A DNA stretch of 64,000 nt from the NCBI GenBank assembly GCA_023213395.1, contig CM041465.1, forward strand, positions 73,477,741 to 73,541,740. The letters run 5' to 3'. Under the pieces are notes generated by a model that did not search any database, was not told the origin of the DNA, and was given only the letters and a program-made list of their open reading frames with translations. Source of the stretch: Cycas panzhihuaensis (Eukaryota > Cycadophyta). Position numbers and translations under genes: made by a program. Shown here one piece after another: positions 44,161 through 54,160 of the stretch. Positions within the stretch are counted from its first letter, which is position 1. Every line of letters begins with the position of its first letter.

Positions 44161-46307
44161 AAGTTTGAGGAGGCTATCATTGTCAGTTTTTGACATGACA
44201 CCTCTTAGCTTGAGACTAACAAATTTATGACAGTGAATGAAATGTTTTTTTGAGCACTAAGAATGTGGCAGTCTGTTGATAATTAATGACTTAATGTTGG
44301 TTGTCAATAAGGTGAGGTTGTTGGGGTTTCACTTTGACCCAATCATGTGGAATATGGGAGCACTGTCACATGTGAAAGGTAAAAACTCTGTGGAATATAT
44401 TATGAAACAAAACCCATTTGGTTTATTGCCTGGCGGTAAGTCAGTAGCATAAGTAGATTTGCTTGCAATCTGGTTAAAACCAGGTATTAGAGGGCAACAA
44501 ATTCTTACCTCTTGAAGCACATCCTGAAGAGAACGTTGGTGTCAGTATTGACATGGAATATCTGTGGAGTTGGCACAAAAAGACCTCCACAAGATGAGGG
44601 GGTGGGTAAGGAATACTAGAATATTTTTCCGTGAGGACACTTGTATGGCAACAACACCAAGCAAGGCATATGATCGAAGAGATTCACTTTAAGAAAATAC
44701 ATGCCCATTTGCATGTGAATGGAAGTGGGGTTCAAAAGATAGCAGGATTATTAGGCCGTTAATGGCCATTCCTCCTCTGAATTTGAAATTCACCTCTACA
44801 GCAGTGAAGGGTCCTGACAGCATTCCCTTCGCAGTGGAGGGCTTTCCTAGTGGGGGACATTCCCAGTGAGCAGACAATTACCACGCAACAGAAATTTGGT
44901 GGTGAAAACATAAAAGCGGAGGTCATAGCAATGGACATTGAAGTGGAGAGGACAAAAGGCACAATATGACAATTATGAAGGCACTAGACCATCCAGCCAA
45001 CCCTATGTCAACCTCTCAATAAATGTTTCTGAATGAAAAGATCCCAGATAAGGAAGGCATTCCTCCAGATCAGCAACAACTCATATTTGCAGGAAGAACT
45101 TGCCCTAATAAGGGAACCAGATCTTGATCTCATCCAAGTACTCAAGCATTAGTCTCAATCAGGAGTTGACAGGGGCAAACCCTTAGAGTCAAGCGACAAG
45201 CGGGGAGCCTCATAGCCAGATGTGAAAATGGACAAACTCAGCCCAATGGCATGGTAGAAATGGAGCAAGTGAGGACTGAGTTCATGCGAAGATGCATGTG
45301 CCATCGAAGTCGAAAACTCCTATCATCGCCTCGTCGTCGTCGATTTGAAGCCAAAGAACACCATAGTCATCGCCCAAACGCCATCACTGCCTCAAACAAA
45401 TGAGGAGAAAAAACCAAGAATGTGAGACAGAGGAGATGCCCCTCAATTGTCGTCGCTTCTGTTGATCCAAAGAACGAAGTCGAAAGCCAGTCGCCACCGC
45501 CTCAATCGCCACGATCGAACAGGTAGGGTTTCTTCTTCCTCACCCCTCGGACCCCAAACCAAATTCAAAAACAACCTAACATTTTTGCAAATGCAAAAAC
45601 AATCCATCGTATTCGATAAATCCGTCGGGTCCGTCATTTTTTTTTTGTTGTTATATATTTTGATTTAATTTAATCAAACATTAAAACCCCCCCTTACTAC
45701 ATTTTGATATTAACCCTCCCCTATTACACTTAATTTATTAAATTATTAATACCCTCTTTTGTTTAAAGCAATTATATATATTTACACCCCTTATTAATTA
45801 AAATCTCCTTTACTACAATCATCAAACTTTCCTTTATTATATTTAATTCATTAATGATTAACCTCCCCTATTACATTTCATTTATAAAATGATTAACACT
45901 CTCTACTTATCTTAATGTATTGATCAATTAAAACAAATAAAACCTTTTTTTTTTTTTAACTCCTTTTTTAATTCAACACTTAAACTCTTTTGCTTGTAAT
46001 TGAACAAGTAACTTGTTCTTCAACATATTTCTTTAAACAACAAGGAGGATTATTAACATGTTTTTTCTCAAAAAAGGGGAATATTTAATTCTTTTTCTCT
46101 AGGGAAAGGGTATCCAAACAAACTTAAATAACAATGATTTTCAGTCATTCAAGTAAATATGTCTGTTAATCATCAATGAAATGTTAATAGGATTACTCTA
46201 ATGTTTAGTAATTTTTTATGTGATTTTTATCACCTACACTTCTTCATCTAGATTCTCCAAATTTTTTGACTCAAACAGACTTCTAATCAATGTTTTAAAT
46301 TCCCAAT
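44161..46307 (+). other. C7 long leader
   Basis: 2.1 kb without a credible full gene. An open stretch at about 44317-44448 reads WNMGALSHVKGKNSVEYIMK and resembles coding sequence I cannot name. The ubiquitin-like piece is at 45038-45097. Downstream, 45660-46130 is AT-rich with T runs. Several cellular fragments may be strung together here. Confidence 0.5.
45038..45097 (+). pseudogene. Ubiquitin-derived fragment
   Basis: The frame from 45023 gives [20 protein letters not shown], which matches ubiquitin residues 29-48 at 17 of 20 positions (changes at residues 31, 42 and 48). Flanking residues do not continue the match clearly, and the C-terminal Gly-Gly needed for conjugation is absent. It lies in the sense direction of C7's leader, so it is a captured remnant of a polyubiquitin or ubiquitin-fusion gene, not a working gene. 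Confidence 0.75.
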
Positions 46308-47270
46308 ATGGCACTAATGCCAGGGACAACCACTTGTATACCAATTCCAGTTTTAAACAGCTCAAATTATGCCGACTGGAAGAATCGAATATCCCATCAA
46401 CTTAAACAGCAAAAGATATGGCGATATGTTACAGGCGAATTTACAAAACCAAAAGACAAAAAATTAGAAAGTTATATGGTTTATCTAATGAACTGTGATG
46501 CAGCCCTAGGCACCATCCTATCGACTCTTTCACCAGACATTAGTCAGCAATTTTCTGATACAGACGATCTTGAAACCGTCTGAAAAACCCTTAAGAAAAA
46601 ATATGATAAGATTGACACACAACAATTAGTTGTCCTAGAACAACAATTATATGACCTCAAGTATGATGACTTTCCTAAAGTCAAAGATTTCTTATCTAAA
46701 ATTCAACTTATCAACAAAGAATTAGGGAATTGTATTAAATCTATAGTAAAAGTAGGTGATAAAGAAGAAAAAATCACACATGCCAAAGACAACGATACAC
46801 TTGTTCGGTTGGCAATAAATAAACTTCCGAAGCATTTTAATCTCTTTAAGACTGCTAGACAGCAAGCTGGTAATCCACCAATAAGCTTCAATCAGTTGAC
46901 AAATCAACTTATAGAACACCAAACAATGTTGATTCAAACTGGAAAATTAAAGGATCCTTCTCAAGCTTTCTTTTCAAAATCAAAACCTCAACATAAAACT
47001 AAACATCAAAATAATTACAATAGTACTCCTAAGTTTCAGAAACCTCATAGAGGTCCACCATCTACTTCTCAAAATAATACTAAGTATTCTGGACCACCAA
47101 GATACCAGAATACCTCTAAATAGTTCGTTCCAAATCGGAACACTATAAATTCTTCATAGAACACCAGTTGTGCTTACTGCCACAAAAAATGCCACACCAT
47201 TGATGTCTGTAGAAATATAATAGCTTTAGAAGCTTGGAAAGCTTCGAAGGGAATTCAATCCCGACCTCAA
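46308..47270 (+). pseudogene. gag: C7 gag pseudogene
   Basis: Start MALMPGTTTCIPIPVLNSSN at 46308, then YADWKNRISHQLKQQKIWRY, typical of copia gag. A TGA at about 46581 replaces a Trp codon (W to stop, one G-to-A change). The frame continues as LKKKYDKIDTQQL, then a 104-codon stretch (46809-47120) ending at TAG. The knuckle CAYCHKKCHTIDVC (47169-47210) is canonical CX2CX4HX4C. Confidence 0.9.
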
Positions 47271-47299
47271 TCACATAATCGTTCTTTAACTACTTCTAC

Positions 47300-50200
47300 C
47301 TCTGCCTTCGTTGCTTCATCTAGTATATCACTACGATGGATTCTTGACTCTGGTGCCTCCCATCACATGATAGGACACCGAGAGAATTTAACCACTTATC
47401 AATCCGATACTAACTCTGAAGAAGAGATTTCTTTTGGGAATATATCTCAACTCAAAGTGAAAGGATCAGGGGATGTCACTCTGAAAGATGGTTCAATCAA
47501 GGACGTATTCTACGTGCCTGGTTTGTTACCAAATTTTCTTTCTATTTACCAAATCTGCCAGAAAGACCTTGTTGTCGAATTCTGGAAAGACAAATTTATT
47601 ATCAAAGAACCATTAAACAAATTCAAATCTATTGCCTTTGGACCTATTGATCATAAAACAGGTCTCTATAGCTTAACCAGTTTACAAAATACTAAAACAA
47701 AGTACTTTAGTGCCTTTATAGCCAAATCTGACCCACTCAGTAAATTATGGCATGCACGGTTTGACCATACTAGATATGACAAACTTCACTATCTAAAAAG
47801 ACATGACATAGTCCATGGTCTTCCACCCCTAAATACTATCTATGGTGTTAGCGAAGCCTGCGTAATGTGTAAACAACACATGGATCCCTTTCCACATCAG
47901 TCCCAATTCAGAGCGAAAGTTCCACTTGAACTTGTTCACTCTGATATATGTGGACCATTCCATGTAACTTCATACTCTGGCAGTCGTTATTTCGTCACCT
48001 TTATTGATGACTTTTCGACAAAATGTTGGGTGTACACACTCAAGACTCGTAATCAAGTGTTTGACATCTTCATTGAATTCAAAACACTTATTGAAAATCA
48101 ACCAAACTTAAACATTGAAATTTTTAGATCTGACAATGCTAAAGAATACCTAAGTGGCAAATTTATTTCCTTCTGTAAGAAACACAGAATTCAATTCTAG
48201 CATTCTGTTGCTTACACTCCACAACAAAACGGTGTTGCTGAACACAAAAACCGTACTCTAGTTGAAATGACTCGATGCATGCTACATGCAAAAAATCTTG
48301 ATCTAAAGTTATGGGCAGAAGCAATTGTTTGCTCTAACTATCTTTTAAATCGTCTACCTAGTAAGACCTTAAAGAATGTTATGGCAAAACAGAAATGGTC
48401 TGGTCATAAACCTTGAGTTAAACATCTTAGAATCTTTGGAAGTATTGCGTGGGGACACGTTCCCAAAGAAAAACGCAAGAAACTAGATCCTAAAAGTCAA
48501 AAATACATCTTCGTTGGATACAGCGAAGAGAGCAAAGATTACAGACTTCTAGATCCAATCATGCATAAGATCTCAATCTTATGTGATGTAATATTTGATG
48601 AAGAAGGATCCTCTTCAACCTCTACTTATGTAGAACTTCCTATTGAGAATCTGTTAACCAACACCTATTTGGTTGACTCATCTGAAAAACAAGCTGACCT
48701 TGAGACTATAGAATCCTTATCCACACAAGTCCAGAATTGGACTCTATTTAAACCTACCGTAATAGATCCTTCTTTTCAAGCTAGTTCTTCATCTTAACCT
48801 ATGACTACATAAATAGTCACAAACAAACAACCCGTATGGGCAAAGAAAACACTATCCGACGCTGGATCTGATGTAGGTAATCCTTTAGATACTAGGAGAA
48901 CTCACGCTAAAAAATTACAAGCTAATTATGCATTAATGGCTAAAATAACGACCAGTAATGATCCTAAAACTTTTAAACAAGCAAGCAACAATCCCGTATG
49001 GCAGCAAGCCATGCAAATTGAAATTGATGCTTTAAACAAGAATTCAACTTGAGATCTTGTTCCACTTCCACCAGGGAAAACTATAGTTGATTGTAAATGG
49101 GTTTATCGAACCAAATATAATTCAACAGGCGCTGTTGAAAAACATAAAGCTCGCCTAATTCTGAAAGGATTTTCTTAAATCGATGGTATAGACTATAATA
49201 AAACCTTTGCCCCTGTTGCAAAGATGAATACTATTAAAACTATTATTGCCCTAGTAGCAAAATTCAACTGGAAAATCCATCAAATGGATGTCAAGAGCGT
49301 ATTTCTAAATGGTGAACTCAAAGAAGAGATCTACATGACTCAACCGCCTGATTTTATTGATAACCCTAACTTAGTTTGTAATCTAAATAAATCCATCTAT
49401 GGATTGAAACAAGCTCCTCGAGCTTGGTATACGAAAGTTGATGACTACCTAATTCAAATTGGATACACTAGATGTATCAGTGATTCAAATCTCTATTTTA
49501 AACGTGAAAATGAGAATCTTACCATATTAATCCTATATGTCGATGATATCATCATCACAGGATCTTCAAACAATAACATTCATCAACTAAAAACAACCTT
49601 GATGACTAAATTCGAAATGACCGATCTAGGTCTCTTACATTATTTTCTTGGATTACAGATTTATCAACATAATTCAAAAATAATCATATCTCAACCAAAA
49701 TATATTTTAGACCTGATCAAACGGTTTAACATGGAAAATGCTAAACCAGTTTTTAATCCTTTACAATCAGGAGTAAAATTATCTACTAATTGTTCCATAC
49801 CACTGTGTGATCCAACTTTATATAGGCAGTTTATTGGCAGCCTTATCTATTTAACGCATACTCGACCAGATACATCTTATGCCGTTGCTTTATGTTTGCA
49901 TTATATGTAAAAACCACATAAATCACACTAGAAAGCTGCTAAATGTATTCTTCGATATCTTCAAAATAGTATTTTTTATGGCCTAACGTATAATTCTTGC
50001 AGTAATCCTCTAACCTTAATAGGGTATACTGATTCAGATTAGGCAGACAACTTAAATGACCGTTAATCAACAACAGGTTATGTTTTTTTTCTAGATTCTT
50101 CACCTATCACATGGTTTAGTAAAAAAATGTAGGCTCTAGCTCTATCAACAACCGAAGCTGAATATCGAACACTTGTTGAAGCAAGCAAATAAGCACTTTG

Positions 50201-50503
50201 GATCAAATCTCTCTTAAATGAAATTGGTCTATTTCTTAACTCTTCTATAGAAATTGAAGTTGATAATCAAGGTGCTATAGCTATTGCTACCAATCCAGTT
50301 GCTCATTCTAGAACTAAACACATAGAATTGCATCAACATTTTATTTGTAATATTGTTACTGACAATATTATTCATTTGTCTCATTGTCCTACAGATTTAC
50401 AGGTTGTTGATATCCTTACCAAGTCATTGACTGAAGTCAAGTTTATAAACCTACGCGATTTGCTAAAGATAAAAGAAGTCTCCATCAAAGGGGGATCAAC
50501 ATG
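47300..50503 (+). pseudogene. pol: C7 pol pseudogene (PR-IN-RT-RH)
   Basis: Protease keeps a full WILDSGASHHMIG (about 47338). Open through 48200: LWHARFDH, CVMCKQH, HSDICGPFHVTSYSG, SDNAKEYLSGKF. Then a stop at a former Gln, and NGVAEHKNRTLVEM gives the integrase Glu. RT is open for 228 codons (49224-49907): MDVKSVFLNGELKEEIYMTQ, YGLKQAPRAWYTK, YVDD at 49536-49547. RNase H shows TTEAEYRTLVEAS, DNQGAIAIATNPVAHSRTKH and DILTKSLTEVKF. Eight or more stops (for example at about 49177, 49908, 49930, 50040 and 50130) mostly fit single C-to-T or G-to-A changes. The frame ends just before the polypurine tract, with few frameshifts. Confidence 0.94.
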
Positions 50504-50558
50504 ATGAAGACTTTTCTTTATCTTATTCATTGTACAAAAAGTTAACATTAAAGGGGGA

Positions 50559-51002
50559 TGTTAGAAAAGCTAATGTTACTTTTTGATCACATATAAATTT
50601 AAGTTATGTAAAGGTCCATTTTTATAAAGTTAATGTTAATTATTATTTATTATGTAAAGGTCGTTGAAATGAACAACTGCCCATTTTAATGAACCTCTCA
50701 TTGTTTAATTAGCCTCTCCTAGATTCTAGGAGTTGGTCTAGGAATCTAGGAGGCTGTTATAAGCTTGTCTGAAGGTTGGTTTCATCTTTAGTTTGCATGT
50801 AGGTATTCTTGGTCAGGTCTATTTTTGAAAGCTATGTAAATGATCTCAAGCAATAAACTCATACTTTCAAGAGGTGGTTTTTCTTCCCCAGAAGGGGTTT
50901 TCCACCTGCCAGATATGTGTACGTGTGCAATGTCAATTTCTTCCTGTGAATGCTTAATAATTTGATCATGTTGATATTGTACATGATACCTTTTCTTCGA
51001 CT
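50559..51002 (+). repeat. C7 3' LTR
   Basis: 444 bp, close to the 5' copy. The terminal CA appears as CT at 51001-51002. Confidence 0.88.
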
Positions 51003-51309
51003 TGATGCAACCCTTAAGAGCCAAATAGTCAAAAGACCTCAAATGGATTAACTCACAAAAGATGATTTACAAATGAATACTAATCCTCTATTTATAGGTG
51101 TCAAAATTGATCACCTTTTAAAAAACCGACTTCCTAATAATAATAAAACCAACTTCCAATAATAATAATAATAATAATAATAATAAGATACCTAGTCCCT
51201 AATAGTAATAAAATTGGCTTCTAATAATTATAATTGAGGCTAACTTCTATTAATCCATGATCTAGTCATACCTATGGCCAACTTCCATTAGTGGTATAGG
51301 TCCATAACA
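51003..51309 (-). repeat. G3 3' LTR (partial)
   Basis: Minus strand starts TGTTATGGAC at 51309, preceded by the purine-rich TTTCAAAGGAGCAAGAAT. A TATAAATAGAGG promoter box lies at about 51096-51107. A (TAA)n microsatellite occupies 51161-51187. The far end of the LTR is unclear: it meets C7 and probably continues at 43705 and below. Confidence 0.6.
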
Positions 51310-52341
51310 ATTCTTGCTCCTTTGAAACACACTTTGCCCACAATGTGTCGATAATGTATGTTACTCTCTTGAGGTAGGTTGGTGAACTGGGTGATGATAC
51401 ATTATTCTACAAAATGTCCATCCTTTAGATCCTCGATTTAGAAGAATAGTATGGTGAAGAAGCTAACCTGTCTTAGTGAGTCATTCTTTATGTTACTTTT
51501 TACAAGTATGTCCTTTGATCCTAGAGTGCGAATCTTAGTAGGTTGATAATTTTGCCCAATAACCCAATTATTCTTCACGTTACTTCATGTAGTTTCAGCT
51601 TTTGGTGTTGGGGTGTGACTTCTAGGTAGTTGGTATTTTTGCTCATCAATTCTGAACTTGATGAAACCCTTGTCATGATTTAAGGCATAAATCCCAAGTG
51701 CCCATCGCCATCTGATACCTAAGATTACGTCAAATCCGTCTATAAGAGTGGGATAATAATCGGAAAAAACTCGTAATTGCCTATATGAAGTCATTGGTGC
51801 TCAATTCTGCCTAAGCTTTGTCCTCTTGGGTGTGAAGTATAGGACTACTCTCTCTTCATATTCAATCCAATTTCTTTGCTATTCAAGTGGTGATTAAGTT
51901 GTGGGCATTACTTGCATTTATGAGAATCACAACCTTTTCCTTTTTGAGGTAACCAAAGAGCTTGATGGTGTTGGCTTGTGGTGCCTCTAATATGGTTGGT
52001 GAGAGAACTTTAGGTTGGCTATCCTCTATGTTTGCTTCTGCCATGCAAGTTGACTCTTTATCATAAGATTGCCCCTACTTTCAGTCTTCTTTGCATTTTT
52101 CTCTTCCGTAATTTTCAATATCGATTGACTCATTGGTCTTCATGTATTGGTTCCCTTTATTCCAATGGTTTTTGCATATGTGGCAAACATTGAGTCCCTT
52201 TTCCCTAGCCTTTTTGCCTTCTTGCTCCCTTTGTCCAATGTTGGGGTTTTGCTTGCATTAGAACTGTTATCTTGATAGCTCAAGGTTCCTTGCTTGCTAG
52301 GCTCGACCTTCTTGGATCCTAAACTTGGGATTTCAAGCGAT
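51310..52341 (-). pseudogene. G3 gag-protease remnant
   Basis: Minus strand from the right: ISLEIPSLGSKKVEPSK, a zinc-knuckle-like CHICKNHWNKGNQ (about 52140-52190), then protease end FSDYYPTLIDGFDVILGIRW and HDKGFIKFRIDEQKYQL (51620-51740). Only about 280 bases then separate this from the polypurine tract, so RT, RNase H and integrase are absent, as in G1. The gene continues upstream at 63875 once C8 is removed. Confidence 0.7.
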
Positions 52342-52346
52342 ATCAC

Positions 52347-52899
52347 TGTGAAAAAGGGCCTAATGGCCTTACAATCCCAAGATCTAGAAGTTAGGTTCAC
52401 TCTAGTTCTAGAAAGCAACAAATGCTAACAAGTATGATACTCTTAAGATGAAACATAAGCAAGACAAGGCATGAAAAGAAGGAGCAAGAAAATGATACCA
52501 AATGTGAGGGGTTGGAATTGGTCCAACCTCCAAATGAATAACAATTTAATTAGCAAACTGGCAGCATAACAATACAACTCCAACTCTATATATAAGAACA
52601 ATGAGGAGATCTCATTATATAGAGTGAAAGGAGAGACCTAAGGCATTGGATGTTTGACAAGTGTCAAACATCTAAGGTACATGCCTTGCATGTAGGACAT
52701 GTGTCCTTTTAGGGCTCACAAGTGAGCAAAAGTGCATGGGGGTCCATTTGACCCTTTGGTGACAATGTTGTGTCACTAGAAAAGAATGTGGGTGTGCACT
52801 TTATCACTTAAGTGATAAGTCACCCCTAAAGTACAAAAGTACAAATATTACATGACAAATAAAGTACATAGTCTTAACATGTAAACATAAGGTTTAACA
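52347..52899 (-). repeat. C8 3' LTR and polypurine tract
   Basis: 553 bp, TGTGAAAAAG to GGTTTAACA. The tract CCCCCCCTTAC follows at 52900-52910. Inverted repeat at 52646-52675, palindrome at 52801-52818. Confidence 0.93.
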
Positions 52900-52909
52900 C
52901 CCCCCCTTA

Positions 52910-53591
52910 CAGTTTACAATGTTAAGTCGGACCCCTAGACCATCTCTAAATTTTATAAATTTTTCTCTACCAAGTGGATTGGTAAAGATATCCGTTGTTT
53001 GTTGTTCTGTTGGTCGATATTGGAGGTTGATCTCACCACTTTGCACATGCTCTCTGATGAAGTGATGATGAACCTCAATGTGTTTGGTCCTTGCATGAAA
53101 TACAGGATTCTTGGCCAGCTTGAGCACACTTTGATTGTCGCAATAAATCTTGGTGGGATGATCCTGCTCAAGTCCAAGTTCCCCAAGAACCCGTCATAGC
53201 CAGATAGCTCCACAAGCTGCGCTGACTACAGTTTTATACTCTGCTTCGGTGGAGGACAAGGTAACATTGGGTTGCTTCTTACAACACCATGAAACAATTG
53301 TTGTACCAAGGGAAAAACAATATCCTGAGGTTGATCTCCTGCTATCCTAGCAACCTGCCCAATCAGAATCTGAGAAACCTTCCAGAGTGAAGTTCTCATT
53401 ATGTGCATACTCAAGGCCATGCTGCAATGTGCCTTTGATGTATTTGAGTATGCGTTTAGCTACATTCCAATGTTTCTGATTGGGTTGAGACATGTATCGT
53501 GAACAAATCCCAACTACAAATGAAATATCCGGTCGAGTGTTGGTAAGATAAATGAGGCTACCAATCAACTACCGGTAAAGAGTGGGATCTG
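52910..53591 (-). pseudogene. C8 RNase H fragment
   Basis: Minus strand from the C9 junction: DPTLYR, stop, LIGSLIYLTNTRPDISFVVG, KHWNVAKRILKYIKGTLQHG, FTLEGFSDSDWAGC, then [10 protein letters not shown]-like, LKLAKNPVFHARTKHIEVHH, HVQSGEINLQYRPTEQQ and NPLGREKFIKFRDGLG. It is close to C2's RNase H. Upstream RT is missing because C9 begins at 53592. Confidence 0.92.
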
Positions 53592-54145
53592 TGTTAAACC
53601 TTATGTTTACATGTTAAGATATTGTACTTTAATTTTTATGTAATATGTGTACTTTTGTACTTTAGGGGTGACTTATCACTTAAGTGATAAAGTGCACACC
53701 CACATTCTTTCTAGTGATACAACGTTGTCACTAAAGGGTCAAATGGACCCTCATGCATTTTTGCTCACATGAGAGCCCAAAAGGACACATGTCCAACATG
53801 CAAGGCATGTATCTTAGATGTTTGACACTTGTCAAACATCCAAGGCCTTAGGTCTCTCATCTCACTCTATATAATGAGACCTCTTCTCATTGTGCATAAG
53901 AGAGTTGGAGCTGTATTGTTATGTTGTCAGTTTACTAATCAAACTGGTTATTCTTTGGAGGTTGGACCAATTCCAACTCCACATATTGGGTATCATTTTC
54001 TCTTGCTCCTTCATTTATGCTTTGTCTCTTATGCTTTCTCTTTACCTTGAGAATATTATACTTGTTAGTGTTTTGTGCTTCTAGAATTAGAGTGATCCTA
54101 GTTTCTAGATCTTGGGACTGTGAGGCCATCTAGCCTCTTTTCACA
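53592..54145 (+). repeat. C9 5' LTR and adjoining primer site
   Basis: 554 bp, TGTTAAACCT to CTCTTTTCACA, primer site TGGTATCAGAGCAAG from 54148. Palindrome at 53673-53690, inverted repeat at 53814-53843, TATATAA at about 53868. Confidence 0.93.
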
Positions 54146-54160
54146 TTTGGTATCAGAGCA

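Larger units (their letters stand above)
43706..51002 (+). mobile_element. C7: full-length Ty1/copia element
   Basis: LTRs at 43706-44147 and 50559-51002, primer site TGGTATTAGAGCC at 44148-44160, polypurine tract TAAAGGGGGA at 50549-50558. The flanking five bases are AGATG and TGATG, a target duplication with one mismatch. Gag, protease, integrase, RT and RNase H are all present with scattered stops. Its long leader contains a ubiquitin-like fragment. Confidence 0.93.

Noticed and set aside
45447-45668. Overlapping plus and minus frames in the C7 leader as a gene pair
   Set aside because: Reciprocal frames over the same GC-richer stretch with no family match; likely chance.
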